NCBI RefSeq assembly: GCF_964355755.1
Contig: NC_092675.1
Span: 14,151,312-14,215,311 of the forward strand
From: Antedon mediterranea
Lineage: Eukaryota > Echinodermata > Crinoidea > Comatulida > Antedonidae
Direction: 5' to 3'
Length of the DNA stretch: 64,000 nucleotides
Under the pieces are notes generated by a model, which saw only the letters and a program-made list of their open reading frames with translations, was not told where the DNA came from and did not search any database. The position numbers and the translations under genes were made by a program. This document shows, in pieces, positions 36,201 through 52,000 of this stretch; positions within the stretch are counted from its first letter, which is position 1; each line of letters starts with the position of its first letter.

Positions 36201-39200
36201 CAAAAACATCAAAGAGCACAAAATAGCTTAATATCGTATTTAAAAATGTTTTAGATCATTTTGAGCATTTAGATAAAACTTTTTCACACAAAACACCAAA
36301 GTGCTTAGAATAGCTTCAAATCGCATTTGGAGACGTTTTAGACCATTTTGGGATTTTTGAAAAAACTTGTTAACATAAAAACACCAAAGTGCTTAGAATA
36401 GCTTCAAATCACATTTGGAGATGTTTTAGACCATTTTGTGATTTTTGAAAAAACTTGTTAACATAAAAACACGAAAGTGCTTAGAATAGCTTCAAATCAC
36501 ATTTGGAGACGTTTTAGACCATTTTGTGATTTTTGAAAAAACTTGTTAACATAAAAACACGAAAGTGCTTAGAATAGCTTCAAATCGCATTTGGAAACGT
36601 TTTAGACCATTTTGTGATTTTCGAAAAAGATTGTTAACATAAAAACACCAATGTGCTTAGAATCACATTATAAACCGTTTTAGACCATTTTGAGCATTTC
36701 GATAACAATTTTCACACAAAAACATCAAAGAGCACAAAATAGCTTAATATCGTATTTATAAATGTTTTAGACCATTTTGAGCATTTCGACAAAACTTTTT
36801 CACACAAAACACCAAAGTGCTTAGAATAGCTTCAAATCGCATTTGGAGACGTTTTAGACCATAAAAACACCAAAGTGCTTAGAATAGCTTCAAATCGTAT
36901 TTGGAGACGTTTTAGACCATTTTGAGATTTTCGAAAAAACTAGGTTACACAAAAACATCAAAGTGCTTAAAATCACATTATAAACCGTTTTAGACCATTT
37001 TGAACATTTCGATAACACTTTTCACACAAAAACATCAAAGAGCACAAAATAGCTTAATATCGTATTTAAAAACGTTTTAGACCATTTTGAGCATTTCGAC
37101 AAAACTTTTTCACACAAAACACCAAAGTGCTTAGAATAGCTTCAAATCGCATTTGGAGACGTTTTAGACCAATTTGTGCATTTCGATGAAACTTGATTAC
37201 ACAAAAACATCAACGTGCTTAAAATCACATTATAAACCGTTTTAGACCATTTTGAGCATTTCGATAACACTTTTCACACAAAAACATCAAAGAGCACAAA
37301 ATAGCTTAATATCGTATTTAAAAACGTTTTAGACCATTTTGAGCATTTAGACAAAACTTTTTCACACAAAACACCAAAGTGCTTAGAATAGCTTCAAATC
37401 GCATTTGGAGACGTTTTAGACCATTTTGTGCATTTCGATGAAACTTTTTCACACAAAATACCAAAGTGCTTAGAATAGCTTCAAATCGCATTTGGAGACG
37501 TTTTAGACCATTTTGTGATTTTCGAAAAAACTTTTTAACATAAAAACACCAAAGTGCTTAGAATAGCTTCAAATCCCATTTGGAGACGTTTTAGACCATA
37601 AGTGCTTAGAATCACATTATAAACCGTTTTAGACCATTTTGAGCATTTCGATAACAATTTTCACACAAAAACATCAAAGAGCACAAAACAGCTTAATATC
37701 GTATTTAAAAATGTTTTAGACCATTTTGAGCATTTAGATAAAACTTTTTCACACAAAACACCAAAGTGCTTAGAATAGCTTCAAATCGCATTTGGAGACG
37801 TTTTAGACCAATTTGTGATTTTTGAAAAAACTTGTTAACATAAAAACACCAAAGTGCTTAGAATAGCTTCAAATCTCATTTGGAGACGTTTTAGACCATT
37901 TTGTGATTTTGAACATACTTGTTAACATAAAAACACCAAAGTGCTTAGAATAGCTTCAAATCGCATTTGGAGACTATTTAGACCATTTTGTGATTTTTGA
38001 AAAAACTTGTTAAACATAAAAACACCAAAGTGTTTAGAATAGCTTCAAATCGCATTTGGAGACGTTTTAGACCAATTTGTGATTTTCGAAAAAACTTATC
38101 AACATAAAAACACCAAAGGGTTTAGAATAGCTTCAAATCGCATTTGGAGACGTTTTAGACCATTTTGTGATTTTCGAAAAAACTTGTTAACATAAAAACA
38201 CGAAAGTGCTTAGAATAGCTTCAAATCGCATTTGGAAACGTTTGATTCCATTTAGTGATTTTCGAAAAAAATTGTTAACATAAAAACACCAAAGTGCTTA
38301 GAATCACATTATAAACCGTTTTAGACCATTTTGAGCATTTCGATAACAATTTTCACACAAAAACATCAAAGAGCAAAAAATAGCTTAATATCGTATTTAA
38401 AAATGTTTTAGACCATTTTGAGCATTTAGATAAAACTTTTTCACACAAAACACCAAAGTGCTTAGAATAGCTTCAAATCGCATTTGGAGACGTTTTAGAC
38501 CATTTTGTGATTTTCGACAAAACTTTTTCACACAAAACACCAAAGTGCTTAGAATAGCTTCAAATCGCATTTGGAGACGTTTTAGACCAATTTGTGCATT
38601 TCGATGAAACTTGGTTACACAAAAACATCAAAGTGCTTAAAATCACATTATAAACCATTTTAGACCATTTTGAGCATTTCGATAACACTTTTCACACAAA
38701 AACATCAAAGAGCACAAAATAGCTTAATATCGTATTTAAAAACGTTTTAGACCATTTTGAGCATTTCGACAAAACTTTTTCACACAAAACACCAAAGTGC
38801 TTAGAATAGCTTCAAATCGCATTTGGAGACGTTTTAGACCATTTTGTGATTTTCGAAAAAACTTGTTAACATAAAAACATCAAAGTGTACAGAATAGCTT
38901 CAAATCGCATTTGGAGACGTTTTAGGCCAATTTGTGATTTTCGAAAAAACTTGTTAACCTAAAAATACCAAAGTGTTTCGAATAGCTTCAAATCGTATTT
39001 GGAGACGTTTTAGACCATTTTGTGATTTTCGAAAAAACTTGTTAACATAAAAACACCAAAGTGCTTAGAATAGCTTCAAATCGTATTTGGAGACGTTTTA
39101 TTCCATTTTGTGATTTTCGAAAAAACTTGTTAACATAAAAACACCAAAGTGCTTAAAATCACATTATAAACCGTTTTAGACCATTTTGAGCATTTCGATA

Positions 39201-39399
39201 ACAATTTTCACACAAAAACATCAAAGAGCAAAAAATAGCTTAATATCGTATTTAAAAATGTTTTAGACCATTTTGAGCATTTAGATAAAACTTTTTCACA
39301 CAAAACACCAAAGTGCTTAGAATAGCTTCAAATCGCATTTGGAGACGTTTTAGACCATTTTGTGATTTTTTGAAAAAACTTGTTAACATAAAAACACCA

Positions 39400-41660
39400 A
39401 AGTGCTCAGAATAGCTTCAAATCACATTTGGAGACGTTTTAGACCATTTTGTGATTTTCGAAAAAACTTGTTAACATAAAAACACGAAAGTGCTTAGAAT
39501 AGCTTCAACTCGCATTTGGAAACGTTTTAGACCATTTTGTGATTTTCGAAAAAACTTGTTAACATAAAAACACGAAAGTGCTTAGAATAGCTTCAAATCG
39601 CATTTGGAAACGTTTTAGACCATTTTGTGATTTTCGAAAAAAATTGTTAACATAAAAACACCAAAGTGCTTAGAATCACATTATAAACCGTTTTAGACCA
39701 TTTTGAGCATTTCGATAACAATTTTCACACAAAAACATCAAAGAGCACAAAATAGCTTAATATCGTATTTAAAAATGTTTTAGACCATTTTGAGCATTTA
39801 GATAAAACTTTTTCACACAAAACACCAAAGTGCTTAGAATAGCTTCAAATCGCATTTGGAGACGTTTTAGACCATTTTGTGATTTTTGAAAAAACTTGTA
39901 AACATAAAAACACCAAAGTGCTTAGAATAGCTTCAAATCACATTTGGAGACGTTTTAGACCATTTTGTGATTTTCGAAAAAACTTGTTAACATAAAAACA
40001 CGAAAGTGCTTAGAATAGCTTCAAATCGCATTTGGAAACGTTTTAGACCATTTTGTGATTTTCGAAAAAACTTGTTAACATAAAAACACGAAAGTGCTTA
40101 GAATAGCTTCAAATCGCATTTGGAAACGTTTTAGACCATTTTGTGATTTTCGAAAAAAATTGTTAACATAAAAACACCAAAGTGCTTAGAATCACATTAT
40201 AAACCGTTTTAGACCATTTTGAGCATTTCGATAACAATTTTCACACAAAAACATCAAAGAGCACAAAATAGCTTAATATCGTATTTAAAAATGTTTTAGA
40301 CCATTTTGAGCATTTAGATAAAACTTTTTCACACAAAACACCAAAGTGCTTAGAATAGCTTCAAATCGCATTTGGAGACGGTTTAGACCATTTTGTGATT
40401 TTGAAAAAACTTGTTAACATAAAAACACCAAAGTGCTTAGAATAGCTTCAAATCGCATTTGGAGACGTTTTAGACCATTTTGTGATTTTCGAAAAAACTT
40501 GTTAACATAAAAACACCAAAGTGCTTAGAATAGCTTCAAATCACATTTGGAGACGTTTTAGACCATTTTGTGATTTTCGAAAAAACTTGTTAACATAAAA
40601 ACACGAAAGTGCTTAGAATAGCTTCAAATCGTATTTGGAAACGTTTTAGACCATTTTGTGATTTTCGAAAAAACTTGTTAACATAAAAACACGAAAGTGC
40701 TTAGAATAGCTTCAAATCGCATTTGGAAACGTTTTAGACCATTTTGTGATTTTCGAAAAAAATTGTTAACATAAAAACACCAAAGTGCTTAGAATCACAT
40801 TATAAACCGTTTTAGACCATTTTGAGCATTTCGATAACAATTTTCACACAAAAACATCAAAGAGCACAAAATAGCTTAATATCGTATTTAAAAATGTTTT
40901 AGACCATTTTGAGCATTTAGATAAAACTTTTTCACACAAAACACCAAAGTGCTTAGAATAGCTTCAAATCGCATTTGGAGACGTTTTAGACCATTTTGTG
41001 ATTTTTGAAAAAACTTGTAAACATAAAAACACCAAAGTGCTTAGAATAGCTTCAAATCACATTTGGAGACGTTTTAGACCATTTTGTGATTTTCGAAAAA
41101 ACTTGTTAACATAAAAACACGAAAGTGCTTAGAATAGCTTCAAATCGCATTTGGAAACGTTTTAGACCATTTTGTGATTTTCGAAAAAACTTGTTAACAT
41201 AAAAACACGAAAGTGCTTAGAATAGCTTCAAATCGCATTTGGAAACGTTTTAGACCATTTTGTGATTTTCGAAAAAAATTGTTAACATAAAAACACCAAA
41301 GTGCTTAGAATCACATTATAAACCGTTTTAGACCATTTTGAGCATTTCGATAACAATTTTCACACAAAAACATCAAAGAGCACAAAATAGCTTAATATCG
41401 TATTTAAAAATGTTTTAGACCATTTTGAGCATTTAGATAAAACTTTTTCACACAAAACACCAAAGTGCTTAGAATAGCTTCAAATCGCATTTGGAGACGG
41501 TTTAGACCATTTTGTGATTTTGAAAAAACTTGTTAACATAAAAACACCAAAGTGCTTAGAATAGCTTCAAATCGCATTTGGAGACGTTTTAGACCATTTT
41601 GTGATTTTCGAAAAAACTTGTTAACATAAAAACACCAAAGTGCTTAGAATAGCTTCAAAT
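39400..41660. repeat. Tandem duplication, 1119-bp period (about 13 monomers)
   Basis: The variant CTTGTAAACAT is at 39895 and 41014, an offset of 1119 bp. The GACGGTTTAGACC and CAAATCACATTTGG monomers between follow the same offset. Two copies are seen. Confidence 0.75.
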
Positions 41661-42490
41661 CACATTTGGAGACGTTTTAAACCATTTTGTGATTTTTGAA
41701 AAAACTTGTTAACATAAAAACACGAAAGTGCTTAGAATAGCTTCAAATCACATTTGGAGACGTTTTAGACCATTTTGTGATTTTCGAAAAAGATTGTTAA
41801 CATAAAAACACCAAAGTGCTTAGAATCACATTATAAACCGTTTTAGACCATTTTGAGCATTTCAATAACAATTTTCACACAAAAACATCAAAGAGCACAA
41901 AATAGCTTAATATCGTATTTAAAAATGTTTTAGACCATTTTGAGCATTTAGATAAAACTTTTTCACACAAAACACCAAAGTGCTTAGAATAGCTTCAAAT
42001 CGAATTTGGAGACGGTTTAGACCATTGTGATTTTGAAAAAACTTGTTAACATAAAAACACCAAAGTGCTTAGAATAGCTTCAAATCACATTTGGAGACGT
42101 TTTAGACCATTTTGTGATTTTTGAAAAAACTTGTTAACATAAAAACACGAAAGTGCTTAGAATAGCTTCAAATCACATTTGGAGACGTTTTAGACCATTT
42201 TGTGATTTTCGAAAAAGATTGTTAACATAAAAACACCAAAGTGCTTAGAATCACATTATAAACCGTTTTAGACCATTTTGAGCATTTCAATAACAATTTT
42301 CAAACAAAAACATCAAAGAGCACAAAATAGCTTAATATCGTATTTAAAAATGTTTTAGACCATTTTGAGCATTTCGATAAAACTTTTTCACACAAAACAC
42401 CAAAGTGCTTAGAATAGCTTCAAATCGAATTTGGAGACGGTTTAGACCATTTTGTGATTTTGAAAAAACTTGTTAACATAAAAACACCAA
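41641..42490. repeat. Tandem duplication, 425-bp period (five monomers)
   Basis: TTCAATAACA replaces TTCGATAACA at 41861 and 42286, and CGAATTTGGAGACGG is near 42001 and 42426. Both offsets are 425 bp. One monomer in the first copy has lost three bases (GACCATTGTGATTTT, near 42020). Confidence 0.75.
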
Positions 42491-45400
42491 AGTGCTTAGA
42501 ATAGCTTCAAATTGCATTTGGAGACGTTTTAGACCATTTTGTGATTTTCGAAAAAACTTGTTAACATAAAAACACCAAAATGCTTAGAATAGCTTAAAAT
42601 CGTATTTGGAAACGTTTTAGACCATTTTGAGATTTTCGAAAAAACTTGGTTACACAAAAACATCAAAGTGCTTAAAATCACATTATAAACCGTTTTAGAC
42701 CATTTTGAGCATTTCGATAACACTTTTCACACAAAAACATCAAAGAGCACAAAATAGCTTAATATCGTATTTAAAAACGTTTTAGACCATTTTGAGCATT
42801 TCGACAAAACTTTTTCACACAAAACACCAAAGTGCTTAGAATAGCTTCAAATCGCATTTGGAGACGTTTTAGACCAATTTGTGCATTTCGATGAAACTTG
42901 ATTACACAAAAACATCAAAGTGCTTAAAATCACATTATAAACCGTTTTAGACCATTTTGAGCATTTCGATAACACTTTTCACACAAAAACATCAAAGAGC
43001 ACAAAATAGCTTAATATCGTATTTAAAAACGTTTTAGACCATTTTGAGCATTTAGACAAAACTTTTTCACACAAAACTCCAAAGTGCTTAGAATAGCTTC
43101 AAATCGCATTTGGAGACGTTTTAGAACATTTTGTGATTTTCGAAAAAACTTGTTAACATAAAAACACCAAAGTGCTTAGAATAGCTTCAAATCGCATTTG
43201 GAGACTATTTAGACCATTTTGTGATTTTTGAAAAAACTTGTTAACATAAAAACACGAAAGTGCTTAGAATAGCTTCAAATCGCATTTGGAAACGTTTTAG
43301 ACCATTTTGTGATTTTCGAAAAAGATTGTTAACATAAAAACACCAATGTGCTTAGAATCACATTATACACCGTTTTAGACCATTTTGAGCATTTCGATAA
43401 CAATTTTCACACAAAAACATCAAAGAGCAAAAAATAGCTTAATATCGTATTTAAAAATGTTTTAGACCATTTTGAGCATTTAGATAAAACTTTTTCACAC
43501 AAAACACCAAAGTGCTTAGAATAGCTTCAAATCGCATTTGGAGACGTTTTAGACCATTTTGTGATTTTTGAAAAAACTTGTTAACATAAAAACACCAAAG
43601 TTCTTAGAATAGCTTCAAATCGCATTTGGAGACGTTTTAGACCATTTTGTGCATTTCGATGAAACTTGGTTACACAAAAACATCAAAGTGCTTAAAATCA
43701 CATTATAAATCGTTTTAGACCATTTTGAGCATTTAGATAAAACTTTTTCACACAAAACACCAAAGTGCTTAGAATAGCTTCAAATCGCATTTGGAGACGT
43801 TTTAGACCATTTTGTGATTTTTGAAAAAACTTGTTAACATAAAAACACCAAAGTGCTTAGAATAGCTTCAAATCGCATTTGGAGACGTTTTAGACCATTT
43901 TGTGATTTTCGAAAAAACTTTTTAACATAAAAACATCAAAGTGTACAGAATAGCTTAAAATCGCATTTGGAGACGTTTTAGGCCATTTTGTGATTTTCGA
44001 AAAAACTTTTTAACATAAAAACACCAAAGTGCTTAGAATAGCTTCAAATCGTATTTGGAGACGTTTTTGACCATTTTGAGATTTTCGAAAAAACTTGGTT
44101 ACACAAAAACATCAAAGTGCTTAAAATCACATTATAAACCGTTTTAGACCATTTTGAGCATTTCGATAACACTTTTCACACAAAAACATCAAAGAGCACA
44201 AAATAGCTTAATATCGTATTTAAAAACGTTTTAGACCATTTTGAGCATTTCGACAAAACTTTTTCACACAAAACACCAAAGTGCTTAGAATAGCTTCAAA
44301 TCGCATTTGGAGACGTTTTAGACCATTTTGTGATTTTCAAAAAAACTTGTTAACATAATAAAAACACCAAAGTGCTTAGAATAGCTTCAAATCGTATTTG
44401 GAGACGTTTTAGACCATTTTGTGATTTTCGAAAAAACTTGTTAACATAAAAACACCAAAGTGCTTAGAATAACTTCAAATCGCATTTGGAGACATTTTAG
44501 ACCAATTTGTGATTTTCGAAAAAAACTTGTCAACATAAAAAACACCAAAGTGTTTAGAATAGCTTCAAATCGCATTTGGAGACGTTTTAGACCAATTTGT
44601 GATTTTCGAAAAAACTTATCAACATAAAAACACCAAAGGGTTTAGAATAGCTTCAAATCGCATTTTGAGACGTTTTAGACCATTTTGTGATTTTCGAAAA
44701 AACTTGTTAACATAAAAACACGAAAGTGCTTAGAATAGCTTCAAATCGCATTTGGAAACGTTTTATTCCATTTTGTGATTTTCGAAAAAAATTGTTAACA
44801 TAAAAACACCAAAGTGCTTAGAATCACATTATAAACCGTTTTAGACCATTTTGAGCATTTCGATAACAATTTTCACACAAAAACATCAAAGAGCAAAAAA
44901 TAGCTTAATATCGTATTTAAAAATGTTTTAGACCATTTTGAGCATTTAGATAAAACTTTTTCACACAAAACACCAAAGTGCTTAGAATAGCTTCAAATCG
45001 CATTTGGAGACGTTTTAGACCATTTTGTGATTTTCGACAAAACTTTTTCACACAAAACACCAAAGTGCTTAGAATAGCTTCAAATCGCATTTGGAGACGT
45101 TTTAGACCAATTTGTGCATTTCGATGAAACTTGGTTACACAAAAACATCAAAGTGCTTAAAATCACATTATAAATCGTTTTAGACCATTTTGAGCATTTC
45201 GATAACACTTTTCACACAAAAACATCAAAGAGCACAAAATAGCTTAATATCTTATTTAAAAACGTTTTAGACCATTTTGAGCATTTAGACAAAACTTTTT
45301 CACACAAAACACCAAAGTGCCTAGAATAGCTTCAAATCGCATTTGGAGACGTTTTAGACCATTTTGTGATTTTCAAAAAAACTTGTTAACATAAAAACAC

Positions 45401-48400
45401 CAAAGTGCTTAGAATAGCTTCAAATTGCATTTGGAGACATTTTAGACCAATTTGTGATTTTCGAAAAAAACTTGTCAACATAAAAACACCAAAGTGTTTA
45501 GAATAGCTTCAAATCGCATTTGGAGACGTTTTAGACCAATTTGTGATTTTCGAAAAAACTTATCAACATAAAAACACCAAAGGGTTTAGAATAGCTTCAA
45601 ATCGCATTTTGAGACGTTTTAGACCATTTTGTGATTTTCGAAAAAACTTGTTAACATAAAAACACCAAAGTGCTTAGAATAGCTTCAAATCGCATTTGGA
45701 GACGTTTTAGACCATTTTGTGATTTTCGAAAAAACTTGTTGACATAAAAACACCAAAGTGCTTAGAATAGCTTCAAATCACATTTGGAGACGTTTTAGAC
45801 CATTTTGTGATTTTTGAAAAAACTTGTTAACATAAAAACACGAAAGTGCTTAGAATAGCTTCAAATCGCATTTGGGTACGTTTTAGACCATTTTGTGATT
45901 TTCGAAAAAGATTGTTAACATAAAAACACCAAAGTGCTTAGAATCACATTATAAACCGTTTTAGACCATTTTGTGATTTTCGAAAAAACCTTTTAACATA
46001 AAAACACCAAAGTGCTTAGAATAGCTTCAAATCACATTTGGAGACGTTTTAGACCATTTTGTGATTTTCGAAAAAACTTGTTAACATAAAAACACGAAAG
46101 TGCTTAGAATAGCTTCAAATCGCATTTGGAAACGTTTTAGACCATTTTGTGATTTTCGAAAAAAATTGTTAACATAAAAACACCAAAGTGCTTAGAATCA
46201 CATTATAAACCGTTTTAGACCATTTTGAGCATTTCGATAACAATTTTCACACAAAAACATCAAAGAGCACAAAATAGCTTAATATCGTATTTAAAAATGT
46301 TTTAGACCATTTTGAGCATTTAGATAAAACTTTTTCACACAAAACACCAAAGTGCTTAGAATAGCTTCAAATCGCATTTGGAGACGTTTTAGACCATTTT
46401 GTGATTTTTGAAAAAAACTTGTTAACATAAAAACAGCAAAGTGCTTAGAATAGCTTCATATCACATTTGGAGACGTTTTAGACCATTTTGTGATTTTCGA
46501 AAAAACTTTTTAACATAAAAACATCAAAGTGTACAGAATAGCTTCAAATCGCATTTGGAGACGTTTTAGACCAATTTGTGATTTTCGAAAAAACTTTTTA
46601 ACATAAAAACATCAAAGTGTACAGAATAGCTTCAAATCGCATTTGGAGACGTTTTAGACCAATTTGTGATTTTTGAAAAAACTTATTAACATAAAAATAC
46701 CAAAGTGTTTAGAATAGCTTAAAATCGCATTTGGAGACGTTTTAGACCATTTTGTGATTTTCGAAAAAACTTGTTAACATAAAAACACCAAAGTGCTTAG
46801 AATAGCTTCAAATTGCATTTGGAGACGTTTTAGACCATTTTGTGATTTTTGAAAAAACTTGTTAACATAAAAACACCAAAGTGCTTAGAATAGCTTCAAA
46901 TCGTATTTGGAGACGTTTTAGACCATTTTGTGATTTTCGAAAAAACTTGTTAACATAAAAACACCAAAGTGCTTAGAATTGCTTCAAATCGCATTTGGAG
47001 ACGTTTTAGACCATTTTGTGCATTTCGATGAAACTTGGTTACACAAAAATATCAAAGTGCTTAAAATCACATTATAAACCATTTTAGACCATTTTGAGCA
47101 TTTCGATAACACTTTTCACACAAAAACATCAAAGAGCACAAAATAGCTTAATATCGTATTTAAAAACGTTTTAGACCATTTTGAGCATTTCGACAAAACT
47201 TTTTCACACAAAACACCAAAGTGCTTAGAATGGCTTCAAATCGCATTTGGAGACGTTTTAGACCATTTTGTGATTTTCGAAAAAACTTGTTAACATAAAA
47301 ACATCAAAGTGTACAGAATAACTTCAAATCGCATTTGGAGACCGTTTTAGGCCAATTTGTGATTTTCGAAAAAACTTGTTAACCTAAAAATACCAAAGTG
47401 TTTAGAATAGCTTCAAATCGCATTTGGAGACGTTTTAGACCATTTTGTGATTTTCGAAAAAACTTGTTAACATAAAAACACCAAAGTGCTTAGAATAGCT
47501 TCAAATCGCATTTGGAGACATTTTAGACGAATTTGTGATTTTTGAAAAAACTTGTTAACATAAAAACACCAAAGTGCTTACAATAGCTTCAAATCGTATT
47601 TGGATACGTTTTAGACCATTTTGTGATTTTCGAAAAAACTTGTTAACATAAAAACACCAAAGTACTTAGAATAGCTTCAAATCGCATTTGGAGACGTTTT
47701 AGACCATTTTGTGCATTTCGATGAAACTTGGTTACACAAAAACATCAAAGTGCTTAAAATCACATTATAAACCGTTTTAGACCATTTGAGCATTTCGATA
47801 ACACTTTTCACACAAAAACATCAAAGAGCACAAAATAGCTTAATATCGTATTTAAAAACGTTTTAGACCATTTTGAGCATTTCGACAAAACTTTTTCACA
47901 CAAAACACCAAAGTGCTTAGAATAGCTTCAAATCGCATTTGGAGACGTTTTAGACCAATTTGTGCATTTCAATGAAACTTGGTTACACAAAAACATCAAA
48001 GTGCTTAAAATCACATTATAAATCGTTTTAGACCATTTTGAGCATTTTGATAACACTTTTCACACAAAAACATCAAAGAGCACAAAATAGCTTAATATCG
48101 TATTTAAAAACGTTTTAGACCATTTTGAGCATTTCGACAAAACTTGTTAACATAAAAACACCAAAGTGCTTAGAATAGCGTCAAATCGTATTTGGAGACG
48201 TTTTAGACCATTTTGTGATTTTCGAAAAAACTTGTTAACATAAAAACACCAAAGTGCTTAGAATAGCTTCAAATCGCATTTGGAGACGTTTTAGACCATT
48301 TTGTGCATTTCGATGAAACTTGGTTACACAAAAACATCAAAGATCTTAAAATCACATTATAAATCGTTTTAGACCATTTTGTGCATTTCGACAAAACTTT

Positions 48401-49099
48401 TTCACACAAAATACCAAAGTGCTTAGAATAGCTTCAAATCGCATTTGGAGACGTTTTAGACCATTTTGTGATTTTCGAAAAAACTTGTTAACATAAAAAC
48501 ACCAAAGTGCTTAGAATAGCTTCAAATAACATTTGGAGACGTTTTAGACCATTTTGTGATTTTAGAAAAAACTTGTTAACATAAAAACACCAAAGTGCTT
48601 AGAATAGCTTCAAATCGCATTTGGAAGCGTTTTAGACCATTTTGTGATTTTCGAAAAAACTTGGTTACACAAAAACATCAAAGTGCTTAAAATCACATTA
48701 TAAACCTTTTTAGACCATTTTGAGCATTTCGATAACACTTTTCACACAAAAACATCATAGAGCACAAAATAGCTTAATATCGTATTTAAAAACGTTTTAG
48801 ACCATTTTGAGCATTTCGACAAAACTTGTTAACATAAAAACACCAAAGTGCTTAGAATGGCTTCAATCGCATTTGGAGACGCTTTAGACCATTTTGTGAT
48901 TTTCGAAAAAAATTGTTAACATAAAAACACCAAAGTGCTTAGAATCACATTATAAACCGTTTTAGACCATTTTGAGCATTTCGATAACAATTTTCACACA
49001 AAAACATCAAAGAGCACAAAATAGCTTAATATCGTATTTAAAAATGTTTTAGACCATTTTGAGCATTTAGAAAAAACTTTTTCACACAAAACACCAAAG

Positions 49100-52000
49100 T
49101 ACTTAGAATAGCTTCAAATCGTATTTGGAGACGTTTTAGACCATTTTGAGATTTTCGAAAAAACTTGGTTACACAAAAACATCAAAGTGCTTAAAATCAC
49201 ATTATAAACCGTTTCACACAAAAACATCAAAGAGCACAAAATAGCTTAATATCGTATTTAAAAACGTTTTAGACCATTTTGAGCATTTCGACAAAACTTT
49301 TTCACACAAAACACCAAAGTGCTTAGAATAGCTTCAAATCGCATTTGGAGACGTTTTAGACCATTTTGTGATTTTCAAAAAAACTTGCTAACATAAAAAC
49401 ACCAAAGTGCTTAGAATAGCTTAATATCGTATTTAAAAATGTTTTAGACCATTTTGAGCATTTAGATAAAACTTTTTCACACAAAACACCAAAGTGCTTA
49501 GAATAGCTTCAAATCGCATTTGGAGACGTTTTAGACCATTTTGTGATTTTTGAAAAAACTTGTAAACATAAAAACACCAAAGTGCTTAGAATAGCTTCAA
49601 ATCACATTTGGAGACGTTTTAGACCATTTTGTGATTTTCGAAAAAACTTTTTAACATAAAAACACCAAAGTGCTTAGAATAGCTTCAAATCACATTTGGA
49701 GACGTTTTAGACCATTTTGTGATTTTCGAAAAAACTTGTTAACATAAAAACACGAAAGTGCTTAGAATAGCTTCAAATCGCATTTGGAAACGTTTTAGAC
49801 CATTTTGTGATTTTCGAAAAAAATTGTTAACATAAAAACACCAAAGTGCTTAGAATCACATTATAAACCGTTTTAGACCATTTTGAGCATTTCGATAACA
49901 ATTTTCACACAAAAACATCAAAGAGCACAAAATAGCTTAATATCGTATTTAAAAATGTTTTAGACCATTTTGAGCATTTAGATAAAACTTTTTCACACAA
50001 AACACCAAAGTGCTTAGAATAGCTTCAAATCGCATTTGGAGACGTTTTAGACCATTTTGTGATTTTTGAAAAAACTTGTTAACATAAAAACACCAAAGTG
50101 CTTAGAATAGCTTCAAATCACATTTGGAGACGTTTTAGACCATTTTGTGATTTTCGAAAAAACTTGTTAACATAAAAACACGAAAGTGCTTAGAATAGCT
50201 TCAAATCACATTTAGAGACGTTTTAGACCATTTTGTGATTTTTGAAAAAACTTGTTAACATAAAAACACGAAAGTGCTTAGAATAGCTTCAAATCGCATT
50301 TGGAAACGTTTTAGACCATTTTGTGATTTTCGAAAAAGATTGTTAACATAAAAACACCAAAGTGCTTAGAATCACATTATAAACCGTTTTAGACCATTTT
50401 GAGCATTTCGATAACAATTTTCACACAAAAACATCAAAGAGCACAAAATAGCTTAATATCGTATTTAAAAATGTTTTAGACCATTTTGAGCATTTAGATA
50501 AAACTTTTTCACACAAAACACCAAAGTGCTTAGAATAGCTTCAAATCGTATTTGGAGACGTTTTAGACCATTTTGAGATTTTCGAAAAAACTTGGTTACA
50601 CAAAAACATCAAAGTGCTTAAAATCACATTATAAACCGTTTTAGACCATTTTGAGCATTTCGATAACACTTTTCACACAAAAACATCAAAGAGCACAAAA
50701 TAGCTTAATATCGTATTTAAAAACGTTTTAGACCATTTTGAGCATTTCGACAAAACTTTTTCACACAAAACACCAAAGTGCTTAGAATAGCTTCAAATCG
50801 CATTTGGAGACGTTTTAGACCATTTTGTGATTTTCAAAAAAACTTGCTAACATAAAAACACCAAAGTGCTTAGAATAGCTTAATATCGTATTTAAAAATG
50901 TTTTAGACCATTTTGAGCATTTAGATAAAACTTTTTCACACAAAACACCAAAGTGCTTAGAATAGCTTCAAATCGCATTTGGAGACGTTTTAGACCATTT
51001 TGTGATTTTTGAAAAAACTTGTAAACATAAAAACACCAAAGTGCTTAGAATAGCTTCAAATCACATTTGGAGACGTTTTAGACCATTTTGTGATTTTCGA
51101 AAAAACTTTTTAACATAAAAACACCAAAGTGCTTAGAATAGCTTCAAATCACATTTGGAGACGTTTTAGACCATTTTGTGATTTTCGAAAAAACTTGTTA
51201 ACATAAAAACACGAAAGTGCTTAGAATAGCTTCAAATCGCATTTGGAAACGTTTTAGACCATTTTGTGATTTTCGAAAAAAATTGTTAACATAAAAACAC
51301 CAAAGTGCTTAGAATCACATTATAAACCGTTTTAGACCATTTTGAGCATTTCGATAACAATTTTCACACAAAAACATCAAAGAGCACAAAATAGCTTAAT
51401 ATCGTATTTAAAAATGTTTTAGACCATTTTGAGCATTTAGATAAAACTTTTTCACACAAAACACCAAAGTGCTTAGAATAGCTTCAAATCGCATTTGGAG
51501 ACGTTTTAGACCATTTTGTGATTTTTGAAAAAACTTGTTAACATAAAAACACCAAAGTGCTTAGAATAGCTTCAAATCACATTTGGAGACGTTTTAGACC
51601 ATTTTGTGATTTTCGAAAAAAATTGTTAACATAAAAACACCAAAGTGCTTAGAATCACATTATAAACCGTTTTAGACCATTTTGAGCATTTCGATAACAA
51701 TTTTCACACAAAAACATCAAAGAGCACAAAATAGCTTAATATCGTATTTAAAAATGTTTTAGACCATTTTGAGCATTTAGATAAAACTTTTTCACACAAA
51801 ACACCAAAGTGCTTAGAATAGCTTCAAATCGCATTTGGAGACGTTTTAGACCATTTTGTGATTTTTGAAAAAACTTGTTAACATAAAAACACCAAAGTGC
51901 TTAGAATAGCTTCAAATCACATTTGGAGACGTTTTAGACCATTTTGTGATTTTCGAAAAAACTTGTTAACATAAAAACACGAAAGTGCTTAGAATAGCTT

